Below are positions 1-7,884 of a stretch of DNA of 57,992 bases, piece by piece. Under the pieces are notes generated by a model. The model worked only from the letters and a program-made list of their open reading frames with translations, was not told the origin of the DNA and did no database searches. The stretch lies in IMG/VR virus record IMGVR_UViG_3300031754_000006, positions 1 through 57,992 of that record; one strand, 5' to 3'. This stretch comes from a virus. The position numbers and the translations under genes were made by a program. Numbering within the stretch: the stretch's first letter is position 1; each line of letters begins with the position of its first letter.

Positions 1-993
1 TGCCGCCCCCGTAGCCACAGCAATTGCCCCATCCAGGTGAACGATCCCGCTACGATCTAGCCAGTACCGGAGATGGTTTCCGGTATTGGTATAGCCAGAG
101 TTGAGCGTAAGATCGGCTGGGGTTGTCGTGCCGTTATCGACGTAGGTCTTATTAGCAGCATCAGTCCCGACGGTAGGAGTGGATACGCCTGTGACCTTAT
201 GTGAGTTAATCGGCAGATCGGCCGTAATGAATATCTTGGGCGTCGTGACTGCCAGATTGGCGATCTGAGTCGTGTTAATGCCGCTAGCCGCCACACCGAT
301 AACATTCGACGTGATCGAGAGCGTTGTGCCGTCCACGTCGTAAGCGTCGCCGATAACGCCCGTGGAACTGACCGTCAGGATCTTGGTGCTCCCAGGCAGC
401 GCCCCCGGCAGCGTCAACGCATAGTTAGCCGCCAGCGCGACAGGTACCCCGATCGTGACTGCGTTACCCGCCGATGCGCTCGGGTCCGTGAGCACCAGCG
501 GACCCGCCACCAGGGCCGCTACGAAGCCCGTAGACGCGTCAAAAGTGAACGTCTTGGGTCCCGAGGCGTACGTCACCGACGCAGGCGCTACGAGCCCGCC
601 TATGCTCCCAGGCGTCCCCGCCAGCGCCCCACTCGCCGTAATCCGTATCTGCGCCCCGTTGCCATCGACTACGTATGCGTCAACACCAGAGAATACGATC
701 TCATTAACGTCCGAGACGCCCAAGGAGCCCAAGCTGATGGGCGTATACCGTGTGCTCCGTAGGCTGATGGCGTTATTGCTGTTGAACGGGAGGTCGGCAT
801 TTATGCCTATCCCCGCCGGATGGATCTGCAGTCCCTTGCCTGCACTGTGGTCGTGCTGGTCTACCGTGCTAAAACCTTGGTTATACAATTCCCCCCAACT
901 AAGCCCAGGCGCCGCAATCCCAAACGCCAGTGTCTGGCTCGGGACCGGCAGCGTGATCGACATCGAAGCCGTAATGGGGTTAGGCGAGGCCAC
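1..993 (-). CDS. Tail fibre/appendage protein, 3' end cut by window edge
   Basis: Open for 331 codons from a GTG at 993-991 to the window edge. An AAGGGA Shine-Dalgarno lies about 6 nt before the GTG. The product is rich in Ser, Thr, Gly, Ala and Val with beta-strand periodicity and phrases common in phage fibres, such as LDRSGIVHLDG and TYVDNGTT near the cut. It starts 2 nt after the stop of the 67-aa gene upstream. The distal part is probably the segment at 57776-57992 at the other end of the window. The fibre role rests on composition and on its position in the tail block; receptor specificity cannot be read. Confidence 0.72.
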   Translation of the reverse strand, partial: MASPNPITASMSITLPVPSQTLAFGIAAPGLSWGELYNQGFSTVDQHDHSAGKGLQIHPAGIGINADLPFNSNNAISLRSTRYTPISLGSLGVSDVNEIVFSGVDAYVVDGNGAQIRITASGALAGTPGSIGGLVAPASVTYASGPKTFTFDASTGFVAALVAGPLVLTDPSASAGNAVTIGVPVALAANYALTLPGALPGSTKILTVSSTGVIGDAYDVDGTTLSITSNVIGVAASGINTTQIANLAVTTPKIFITADLPINSHKVTGVSTPTVGTDAANKTYVDNGTTTPADLTLNSGYTNTGNHLRYWLDRSGIVHLDGAIAVATGAA

Positions 994-995
994 GG

Positions 996-1199
996 TTATC
1001 CCTTCGGGGCTTCCGCCACTGCGTCGGGCACTACCGCCAGCGCAGGCGAAGACGCAACCGCAGGTGAATTAGTCAGCATGATCTCCGTCAGTCCCTCTAG
1101 CAGCCGCACACCTAGCGCCACCTCGGAATATGGACGCTGCATAAGATAGTTTAGGACAGCAGTCCGGACCTCTTCCGGCAGTGCATATGTCTTAGCCAA
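996..1199 (-). CDS. Small conserved-type phage protein (67 aa)
   Basis: The start is a TTG at 1199-1197 with AGGAG 6 nt upstream, overlapping the stop of the 538-aa gene by 8 nt, which suggests translational coupling. An ATG further upstream at 1271 would lie inside the previous gene. The peptide opens LAKTYALPEEVRTAVLNYL, a pattern I associate with small phage proteins carried next to tail-fibre genes; their function is unknown. The sequence predicts helices (PYSEVALGVRLLEGL) followed by an Ala/Pro-rich tail. Confidence 0.65.
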   Translation of the reverse strand: MAKTYALPEEVRTAVLNYLMQRPYSEVALGVRLLEGLTEIMLTNSPAVASSPALAVVPDAVAEAPKG

Positions 1200-2808
1200 T
1201 GTGTACTCCTGAGACGATATTAGAGCTAACGATCCCGCCCACGCCCACCAAACGCGCGCCATCAGTCGCAATAGAGAAAAAATCCTCTGTGGTGGTGCTG
1301 ACCGTAGCCCATGCCCCTACCCCATTCGCATTCGTGAACGTCCCCGCCGTGCCGTTCATGACGAATAGACTAGCGACCGAATCCCATACCGCCGAATCCG
1401 GCACCACACCGATCGCTGACTGCGTATTGTAGGTGAGCCCATCCGTCGATAGGATGGCATTACCCGATACGTCCGAGACGATGACCCGTGAGCCGTTCGT
1501 CACAAGCGAAGACCCGTCCAGGTTGGCCGGTGGCGTGTGCGCAGTCCAGGTCACTCCGGTAGGCGAGCTATAGATATTCCCCACCCCACTCGGGGCAATG
1601 ACGAACAGAGACAGCCCGGAGGCCCACACCGCGCCTGAGAATGCTCCGCTCCCGCTCGTAAGCCGTGCTGTCCAGGTTGCCCCGTCCGTAGACGTCCAGG
1701 TTTTCCCATTGCCATAGCCGGCTGCGACAAAAGTCGAGTTGCCCCATGCAATGGCTGCTGAGCCACTGCCGCCCGCACCCGGGCCCGCATGCGATGTCCA
1801 CGTAACGCCATCCGTGCTTGTCGCGCTGAGCCCGTTAGAGCTGGCCACAACCTCTCCACCGGCCACCAGAAGCGCCCCACTCCAGGCTAGGGACGTCCAG
1901 TTACCCGCAGGCATCGTGCGTGCCGTCCAGGTCACCCCATCCGGCGATGTCGCCGCTAGCCCATTCCCCGACCCATCTGTACCTATCGATACGAACAGGC
2001 TGAGGCTCGACGCCCAAACCACCGCGTTATACGTGTCAGCGCTCGTTCCAGGCATATTGTGATCTGCCCAGTAAGCGCTCGTATATGTAAATCCGTTGTG
2101 TAACGTTCCAGGCAGCGCCCCTGGATTCGTTACCACCACGTCCACCGCGCCCACCGTATGCGCTGGACTCGTTACCGCAATCGTGGTGCTAGTGATCGTC
2201 CCAGCCGTGGCTGCTGTACCTCCAAATGTAACCGTAGCTCCCGCTAGAAAATTAGTGCCCGTGATAGTGGTGGACGTACCACCTGCGATCGGCCCGTTAT
2301 TCGGCGACAGGCTGATCGGATTCGCAGTAGGCGCAGACGCATCGAACAGAATGGACGTCGTGGCTGGCGAGTTAGGCACCGGAAACTGATAAGGGAAGTA
2401 ATACAGTCCCGATCCGATCTCGGTAAACCCTGGCTGTGTCAGGCTCGCCAGCGTATTGAGGTCATCGTATAGCAAGAACTGCGGCGCAATCCCGATAGCC
2501 GCGTCCCCGAAATCCACCACTTCGCGGATCGCACCTGTATTCGTATTGATCGGCTGCGGAGTGACCACCAAAGGAATGCTTACACCGCCTGCAGTGACCT
2601 TTAGGACAACTCTGGTTGTCTGGGGCGAGCTGGACAGCGGAAAGTTGATATCGAAGTAATAGATCCCGTCCGCAACTTCATACACCACCGGCTGCGTCAG
2701 GCTTATAAGCGTGTCAAGGTCTTTGTATTGCAGGAACGTAGGCAGCAGACCCGTATTCATGGGCCCGAAATCCACCACCTGCCTACCCTGTGTGCGGAAT
2801 TGGACCAT
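1192..2808 (-). CDS. Virion protein with IPT/TIG domain and beta-propeller-like repeats
   Basis: 538 aa; its ATG overlaps the stop of the upstream gene (TAATG). Residues about 1-155 hold two related copies of a module (VVDFGPMNTGLLPTFLQY and VVDFGDAAIGIAPQFLLY). Residues about 160-245 look like an IPT/TIG Ig-like domain (SPNNGPIAGGTSTTITGTNF). The remainder is a series of repeats containing DGVTWT and similar Asp-box-like phrases, typical of BNR/sialidase-type propellers. It lies between the connector-type genes and the fibre, so it is most likely a surface or adhesion protein. No catalytic residues could be assigned. Confidence 0.7.
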   Translation of the reverse strand: MVQFRTQGRQVVDFGPMNTGLLPTFLQYKDLDTLISLTQPVVYEVADGIYYFDINFPLSSSPQTTRVVLKVTAGGVSIPLVVTPQPINTNTGAIREVVDFGDAAIGIAPQFLLYDDLNTLASLTQPGFTEIGSGLYYFPYQFPVPNSPATTSILFDASAPTANPISLSPNNGPIAGGTSTTITGTNFLAGATVTFGGTAATAGTITSTTIAVTSPAHTVGAVDVVVTNPGALPGTLHNGFTYTSAYWADHNMPGTSADTYNAVVWASSLSLFVSIGTDGSGNGLAATSPDGVTWTARTMPAGNWTSLAWSGALLVAGGEVVASSNGLSATSTDGVTWTSHAGPGAGGSGSAAIAWGNSTFVAAGYGNGKTWTSTDGATWTARLTSGSGAFSGAVWASGLSLFVIAPSGVGNIYSSPTGVTWTAHTPPANLDGSSLVTNGSRVIVSDVSGNAILSTDGLTYNTQSAIGVVPDSAVWDSVASLFVMNGTAGTFTNANGVGAWATVSTTTEDFFSIATDGARLVGVGGIVSSNIVSGVHIG

Positions 2809-3041
2809 TAGAACGTCGGCGCTGCGAACCCAGTGAGATAAAAAACCCCAAAGTCAGTCGTTACCTTCAAATATCCCGCCACAGTCCCCGAGGGCAGCGC
2901 CGTAACGAACGTGTCCGCATTCACAACCTGCTTAAACGCTGCTTCAATGACCGGAAACGCCCCTGACTGCACCTGCGTGATGTCCTTAGCCAGTCCAGGC
3001 ACGTCCTTAGCCACGCTTAATACACGCGGTAGCTTCTTCAC
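2808..3041 (-). CDS. Hypothetical small virion-region protein
   Basis: 77 aa. The chosen GTG at 3041 overlaps the upstream stop (GTGA) and has GGGAG 6 nt before it; a TTG two codons earlier would leave no spacing to that site. The sequence is amphipathic with a C-terminal hydrophobic stretch (FGVFYLTGFAAPTF). No family recognised. It sits between the connector candidate and the IPT-domain protein, with start and stop overlaps on both sides, so it belongs to the same translational unit. Confidence 0.6.
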   Translation of the reverse strand: MKKLPRVLSVAKDVPGLAKDITQVQSGAFPVIEAAFKQVVNADTFVTALPSGTVAGYLKVTTDFGVFYLTGFAAPTF

Positions 3042-3835
3042 GGCCAACTCCCACCGCCAAGACCGCCACCCCAGGGGCCGCCCTGCCCAAAAGCGCCATT
3101 ACCGGATGTCTCAGAGACCGTATTCGGCTCCCCCATATCCCGGTTCTGCGCTTCCTTCTCCAGCCGCTCCTTGATCTCCAGCTTCCGAGCTGCAAACAGC
3201 ATCGGATCCCGCTCTTGCTTGCCTAGGCACTTAATGCAGGCATCGATAATCACGTACTCAAGCCACCCGTTCCAGTCACTGGCCACATCTTGGTCGTTTA
3301 CCAGCGGCAGGAGTTTGGGTGCATACCGCATCTGAATCACCAAGCCAGCGCTTGGCGTGGGCGTAAACATGATGTTCGTACCCACATATGCATATCGCGG
3401 GTAGAAAAACGGGCTGCCGAAAGTCAAATAACCGGGATAGTTATACCGATTCTTCTCAGGCAGGTTGAACTTGCGCAGCGTGACCGGGCTAAACGGCGTC
3501 GCAAACGGCCCCTGTATGATCTCCACCAGCTGCCCCTTAAAGAACGCAGGGGCATTCACGTAGAGAAAGCCATCGGGCAACGGATACAGGTTGTCTGTAC
3601 CGTTGAGCGGTATCGTTGCCTGCGCTGTGTAGTAATCCTCGAAGCGCAGCGTGAGGAGCCCATACAGCTCAAAACGGCTCTGATTGATATACCGGGTCAG
3701 CTCAGAGTCAGAGATGTGCGGATCGTTCTCAATATCGCATTCTTGCCGCACGGTGGTTCGCAGGCTGATGAGCGTTTGAGGCCCACCAGCCTGCGAATAC
3801 ACCGGATCAGACGGGATGACAGCCGAGACTGTCAC
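3038..3835 (-). CDS. Putative head-tail connector/adaptor protein
   Basis: 265 aa, GTG start directly after the upstream TAA with an AAGGGGG site. Residues about 25-60 (TVRQECDIENDPHISDSEL, then RYINQSRFELYGLL) have the helical pattern of phage adaptor proteins that sit below the portal. A beta-rich centre and a helical C-terminal region (RKLEIKERLEKEAQNRD) follow, ending in a Gly/Trp tail (GGPWGGGLGGGSWP). Its place after the major capsid and before the tail genes supports a connector. The family call comes from pattern recognition and is moderately sure. Confidence 0.55.
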   Translation of the reverse strand: MTVSAVIPSDPVYSQAGGPQTLISLRTTVRQECDIENDPHISDSELTRYINQSRFELYGLLTLRFEDYYTAQATIPLNGTDNLYPLPDGFLYVNAPAFFKGQLVEIIQGPFATPFSPVTLRKFNLPEKNRYNYPGYLTFGSPFFYPRYAYVGTNIMFTPTPSAGLVIQMRYAPKLLPLVNDQDVASDWNGWLEYVIIDACIKCLGKQERDPMLFAARKLEIKERLEKEAQNRDMGEPNTVSETSGNGAFGQGGPWGGGLGGGSWP

Positions 3836-4327
3836 TTAGCCCCCTTGGCCGCCCTCGTCGCCGTCAGGCTCCCCGCCCGAATCAGCAATCATGAAAAACG
3901 CCTTGAGCGCCTGAGCCACCTTCTCTGCATTCCCGCCCTTCATGCCCATAGCTTCCATCACGCCCTGGGCGGCTACCTTCTCCTGCGGGCTGCACTCGTA
4001 GTCCTCTCCAGCCTCTCCGCCCTCTGCCATGGCCTGAGGCCCCTTGCTTGGCTTGGGAAGGGGGAACGGCACGTGTCCCCCCTGTGCGAGCGGCTGGTAG
4101 TCGAACGGGAAGCCCACAGTATCGTCCTCACCCGGTCCCACCGGGCTCGGAGCCCACTTCGGCCATGCATATCCGCCCCGGAATAGGGCCTGATAGTTAC
4201 TCGCCACCTTGCCGCCCCCAAACAGAGGCTGTGCATCGGTTGGCTTTGCACCCTCGTCGGTCAGGCCAGGGCGCTTCTGCACATAGCGGGGAGAGAGACC
4301 AAAGCCATTTGGATAAGATCGTGGCAT
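3836..4327 (-). CDS. Hypothetical virion protein with GG-type short motifs
   Basis: 163 aa, ATG preceded by AAGGAGATGCC. It lacks a clear globular family signature but carries four copies of a short Gly-Gly motif: LFGGGKV, LFRGGYA, LAQGGHV and MAEGGEA. Similar motifs occur in the internal virion proteins at 47229-47924 and 51991-53655. A C-terminal helical segment (SPQEKVAAQGVMEAMGM) is followed by an acidic Gly-rich end. The function is unknown; position in the head block suggests a head or connector component or an internal protein. Confidence 0.6.
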   Translation of the reverse strand: MPRSYPNGFGLSPRYVQKRPGLTDEGAKPTDAQPLFGGGKVASNYQALFRGGYAWPKWAPSPVGPGEDDTVGFPFDYQPLAQGGHVPFPLPKPSKGPQAMAEGGEAGEDYECSPQEKVAAQGVMEAMGMKGGNAEKVAQALKAFFMIADSGGEPDGDEGGQGG

Positions 4328-4336
4328 GGCATCTCC

Positions 4337-4777
4337 TTATACTGCGCCGGAATTGGCGAGCTGGAATCCGATGTGTGCGATTTCACCGTTAGCCGGATCT
4401 GCTGCCACTTGGGCCGTGTTCGCTGTCGCTGTAGGCCCGGTCAAGAGCAGTACGATCTGGCCGTTGGTATTGACCGTGTTGGATGCCACCGCGATCTGCG
4501 CCACCGTCGAGGGCGTATTAGCGCCCACCGCGAGCGTATTGAATACCCAGTTGATGTTGAGGAGTCGGGTATACGTCTCAGTGATGTTGATATTCCCTGC
4601 ATAGCCAAACTGCACGGTCCAGTTGCCAGCGCTGTTGCGTGTCACAGACAGGATACCGATCGAGTTGACCGCATCCAGCGTGATCGCACCAGCGGCGCCA
4701 ATCGTCGCTCTCATGTCAATGAAGCAGCGTTCCTTGACGAAGGAGCGCAACGCCCCATCCATCTGTCGGTTAGCCAT
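4337..4777 (-). CDS. Putative head decoration or accessory structural protein
   Basis: 146 aa with AAAGGAGATAATCCC before the ATG. The N-terminal segment is helical (DGALRSFVKERCFIDMRATI). The rest is beta-rich with regular Thr/Asn/Val strands (TRNSAGNWTVQFGYAGN). It is separated from the coat gene by only 26 nt and sits directly after it in transcription order, the usual place for a decoration or minor head protein. No specific family recognised. Confidence 0.5.
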   Translation of the reverse strand: MANRQMDGALRSFVKERCFIDMRATIGAAGAITLDAVNSIGILSVTRNSAGNWTVQFGYAGNINITETYTRLLNINWVFNTLAVGANTPSTVAQIAVASNTVNTNGQIVLLLTGPTATANTAQVAADPANGEIAHIGFQLANSGAV

Positions 4778-4803
4778 GGGATTATCTCCTTTCTGGCTGC
4801 CCG

Positions 4804-6075
4804 TTAGTTGGAGAGCTGCACGACTGCGTTATGGCCCGGAGAGTCCGAGACCATCATCCCGTATCCACCGATACGGATCTGCGTCGCGTCGTTCGACGGG
4901 TCACGTAGCTCCGTCATCCCGTCCAGCTCAGTCAGAATATGCGGCAGCGGCTTCATGGAGCCCAACGTCCAGCTGTCCGGGTCGAGCAGATAGATCAGCT
5001 TTCCGGGGCAGGAACGGTCCGCGAAGATGTTGATCTCTTCGTCCGCACCGTGAATGCGAATACCAGCGAACCCGATACCCGGCACATCGTCGTGCTCGTA
5101 GTTCACATATTCACGCTTCGAGCCAAGGGCCTTCTCCAGGGCGGCAAAGCTGGTGTGGTTGGTGATCGCCAGCTCCGGGTTACCGTCTTCACGGGCAACC
5201 AGGGCAGCCGCATCGATAATCGCCTCCTCAATGCTCTGCGCCGTCCCGTTCCACCGGATACCCGCCAGACGCGTCGGATCTGGAGACCTGTCCACGCCGT
5301 TGAACGCATCACCCGACGTCGGAGCAGTGAGCGGCAGCCAATCCTGGAGTCCGTTGATCGCCAGGTTGTTATCACCAGCCACACGGAAGAACAGCGTACC
5401 CGTCCAGCTGGTAGGCGTACCGGCCGATCCGGTGTACCCAGTAGCGCTCACCGTGACCGTGCTGGCCGCGCGGTCAACCGAGATCACGTAACCGTAGTTA
5501 GGCGAACCGATCGCCGAACCACCGTCCGTCGCTGCCGCCTCCAGCTTCTGCCCCTTCTCAAACTGCGTCACGGACAGCGGGTCCGAAAGGACGATCACGC
5601 CTGAGGTAATGGTCGCAGTCGTCTTCCCGATCGTGCCCGTGGAGCTGCGGAACAGTGCTCCAGCCCAACGGTTCTCAGCGGTCTTCATCCCGCCGTTCAT
5701 TTCCCGTTGGATCGCCTTCAGGAACGCGCCCGAATCGTTGCGGCTGGCCAGCTGCACCAGGTTAGTGATCGTGACCACCGCGTAGTCCTGCACCCACGGC
5801 ATGAAGAACTTGATGCCGGAGCTGGCAGTGATCTGCGCCAGCGCATTGGTGAAGTTGTGCGACGCCCCCTGCGGGTTGCCGTACACCACCGGGATCGGCA
5901 CGATCTCACCGGCCCAATCCTCCTCCTTGTGGATCATCGCCAGCCACTTATTGCGGCGATAAACCATGACCTTCACTTGCTGCGGGCCGTAATATTCCTT
6001 GAGAATGAACTGCAGCGCTGTGGCATTGCTTAGCCCCGACGCGTCCGGAAATGTATAAGACGGGAAAGTAGACAC
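4804..6075 (-). CDS. Major capsid protein (HK97-like fold)
   Basis: 423 aa, GTG start with GAGGTG 7 nt upstream. Features fitting a coat subunit: N-terminal arm, a basic helix (YYGPQQVKVMVYRRNKWLAM), a central segment (QLASRNDSGAFLKAIQREM) and a C-terminal domain including IFADRSCPGKLIYLLDPDSW and MTELRDPSNDATQIRIGGY. These resemble coats of podovirus-like phages. The order portal, scaffold, coat agrees. There is no N-terminal protease-processed extension and no separate prohead protease nearby, so maturation cleavage is not indicated. Confidence 0.85.
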   Translation of the reverse strand: MSTFPSYTFPDASGLSNATALQFILKEYYGPQQVKVMVYRRNKWLAMIHKEEDWAGEIVPIPVVYGNPQGASHNFTNALAQITASSGIKFFMPWVQDYAVVTITNLVQLASRNDSGAFLKAIQREMNGGMKTAENRWAGALFRSSTGTIGKTTATITSGVIVLSDPLSVTQFEKGQKLEAAATDGGSAIGSPNYGYVISVDRAASTVTVSATGYTGSAGTPTSWTGTLFFRVAGDNNLAINGLQDWLPLTAPTSGDAFNGVDRSPDPTRLAGIRWNGTAQSIEEAIIDAAALVAREDGNPELAITNHTSFAALEKALGSKREYVNYEHDDVPGIGFAGIRIHGADEEINIFADRSCPGKLIYLLDPDSWTLGSMKPLPHILTELDGMTELRDPSNDATQIRIGGYGMMVSDSPGHNAVVQLSN

Positions 6076-6096
6076 TTGAATGCACCTCTAGCGTTG

Positions 6097-6113
6097 CGTG
6101 CGGTATCCGCACG
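6097..6113 (-). promoter_or_regulatory. Hairpin in the leader of the coat gene
   Basis: A perfect 7-bp inverted repeat (CGTGCGG/CCGCACG) with a 3-nt loop lies 22 nt before the coat start, in the 150-nt gap after the 81-aa gene. No T run follows, so it is more likely an mRNA-stabilising or processing structure than a terminator. Nothing else was identified in the gap. Confidence 0.4.
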
Positions 6114-6225
6114 GTGAGCGACTGTGGAATGGCCGGATTACTCAGGCGCGGTCGCTTCTAAACGCTACAGACTGCCTTAGTGCCTACTGCTTATGTGGCG
6201 TTACGGTGCCTTCTCTTAACGTTAA

Positions 6226-6471
6226 TCAGGTCCCCGAACGGATATGCGGCGCTGCATTGCGGGCGCTGTTCTGTTGCTCCTGCGCCTCACGCACGGCCTT
6301 CTTGATCAGCTCCCGCTCCATGGCCCTCAGCGGCGCCAGCTCAGGCCACCAAGGCGACCCAAACGCTCTAATCCCTGCCTCAAAGGCTGCACGCCGTAGC
6401 TTGGACCTTGGGTCGTCTACGATCACTTCCTCTGGCTTCTCTATCCCCTGACTGAAGTCCAACTCGCTCAT
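6226..6471 (-). CDS. Hypothetical protein between scaffold and coat genes
   Basis: 81 aa, ATG start, charged and helical (ELAPLRAMERELIKKAVREA). No family recognised. Its position between the putative scaffold and the coat suggests a small assembly helper, but nothing in the sequence proves this. AAAGGG lies 12 nt upstream of the start, which is a weak site. Confidence 0.55.
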   Translation of the reverse strand: MSELDFSQGIEKPEEVIVDDPRSKLRRAAFEAGIRAFGSPWWPELAPLRAMERELIKKAVREAQEQQNSARNAAPHIRSGT

Positions 6472-6544
6472 AGACTAATGAATCCCTTTCGGCACTCGTC
6501 GGCTGGACAGTAAAGGCTGCGGCACGTGCTCGGGCTGTGAGCCT

Positions 6545-7606
6545 TCATCCCTGCCGCCTCTGCCTGAAGAGCCCTTCGATCTGCGCAGACACCCTGGCCC
6601 TCTTCTCTGCCTCTGTCTCGGGCCGCTGATTCAGCGTCTGCCCCGTCGAGGCTCCCATATTATTCTGCAGCGTCCTCACCGGAGGCGGTCGAACCATCGC
6701 CCTCTGCGACGGCGTCAGGCTCACCCCGAGCTGTGCCGCTACCTCTTGATCGCTCACCAGCTCCTGCGCATTCTTGATCAGCTGCGCCCTCACCGTGTCA
6801 GACGCTTCCTTTAGACTGATCCGTTTGCCCGTTGTCCGAAACTTATTGTCAATCTCTTCGAAGATCGCATCCACGCCACGATCCCCAGCCAGCCGAGTAA
6901 CTACCTTATACGTCGGGTCTGCCTGCAGAAACTCTGCGATCTCGCCCTTGAATTCCCGCACGGCAAATTCTGCCTCTTGCTGCTGATATGCCTGTGCCTC
7001 GCGCTGTTGAGCTTGCTGTCTCGCCTGCTCCCGCCGCGCCTCTTCGTCCCGCACCCGGTTAATCGCTTCCTGGTTGCGCCGGTTCGCCTCGTCCAGCTTG
7101 GCATCCACCGTAGCAGCCAGCTTCTGCTCCGGGGTCATTTGCTGGCCATTTAACATAAATTGCAGCGCGGACTCGGGGTTATACCCGTGCGCCCTAAGCA
7201 GCTCGTTTGGGTTCTGACGCCAGATCGCCCGCTGCTCCTCCTCCCGCCGGATGGCCTCCTCCCGGGCCGCTAGCGCCTCCTCCCGTCCCCTCGCCCTCGC
7301 CTCAGCTGCCCGAGCCTCCTGCAGCCTCATACGCGCTTGCTTGTCTTTCTGAGCCACCACCGCAAGCCGCCATGCCTCCTGCACCACCGGAGCGCCTTCC
7401 TGGCCCTCCTGCGGGGCTTCCTGCTGCTCGGGTGGAACCTGGGGCGCCTGCTGCTGCGGCATCCCCGGAATCGGTGCCGTGGGTGCATTCGGCCCCAGCG
7501 CCGGATCCCGAGTCGGTGTGTATGCGATCGGCGCACCCGCGCTGCCAGGCGTAGCCGCCGACCCATTCCTATTCGTTACTGCGATATTTCCTGACAGGGG
7601 GCTCAT
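6545..7606 (-). CDS. Putative capsid scaffolding protein
   Basis: 353 aa. The ATG at 7606 is chosen over one 8 codons earlier because GAAGGAGATCGG precedes it and it overlaps the upstream stop (ATGA). Residues about 20-70 are Pro/Gln-rich. Residues about 75-230 are a long highly charged coiled coil (ARAAEARARGREEALAAREE and EEARREQARQQAQQREAQAY). The C-terminal part contains FREL-like helical segments and a basic tail. Composition, length and location between portal and coat are those of podovirus scaffolds. Confidence 0.7.
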   Translation of the reverse strand: MSPLSGNIAVTNRNGSAATPGSAGAPIAYTPTRDPALGPNAPTAPIPGMPQQQAPQVPPEQQEAPQEGQEGAPVVQEAWRLAVVAQKDKQARMRLQEARAAEARARGREEALAAREEAIRREEEQRAIWRQNPNELLRAHGYNPESALQFMLNGQQMTPEQKLAATVDAKLDEANRRNQEAINRVRDEEARREQARQQAQQREAQAYQQQEAEFAVREFKGEIAEFLQADPTYKVVTRLAGDRGVDAIFEEIDNKFRTTGKRISLKEASDTVRAQLIKNAQELVSDQEVAAQLGVSLTPSQRAMVRPPPVRTLQNNMGASTGQTLNQRPETEAEKRARVSAQIEGLFRQRRQG

Positions 7607-7875
7607 CCGATCTCCTTCGCGAGCCTGCACAGCTCATGATGCGTTAAGTATGAATGGCACTCCGGACACGTCCCGATCCGCCGCATCACATGCACCACCG
7701 TCGGCCCGTTCCACTGGATATCCCGCAGCAGCTCCCGTAGCGCTTTAATCTTCATCGCTCCCGAGATATCCACAGGCGGGGCAGGGAATGACGGGAATTC
7801 TATGGTCGGTGCTGGACTCAGCTCCGGGTTCATGACCTTCTCAACCGGGGGACGTGCATCAGCTTTCTTTGCCAT
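7603..7875 (-). CDS. Small Cys/His protein upstream of scaffold
   Basis: 90 aa. The C-terminal third contains CPECHSYLTHHELC, a Cys-x2-Cys plus His/His/Cys cluster that could bind one zinc. The N-terminal half is Pro-rich and probably extended. It overlaps the scaffold gene by 4 nt and follows the portal gene by 9 nt, so it is co-translated with the head genes. Function unknown. Confidence 0.6.
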   Translation of the reverse strand: MAKKADARPPVEKVMNPELSPAPTIEFPSFPAPPVDISGAMKIKALRELLRDIQWNGPTVVHVMRRIGTCPECHSYLTHHELCRLAKEIG

Positions 7876-7884
7876 TGGTCTCTC

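Noticed and set aside
455-1072. 205-aa plus-strand reading in the tail-fibre region
   Set aside because: The minus strand is continuously open as a fibre from a GTG at 993 with a Shine-Dalgarno; the plus reading is its Pro/Ala-rich mirror.
3290-4186. 298-aa plus-strand reading across the connector gene
   Set aside because: Arg/His/Leu-rich shadow of the minus-strand genes; crosses a gene boundary that has its own ribosome-binding site.
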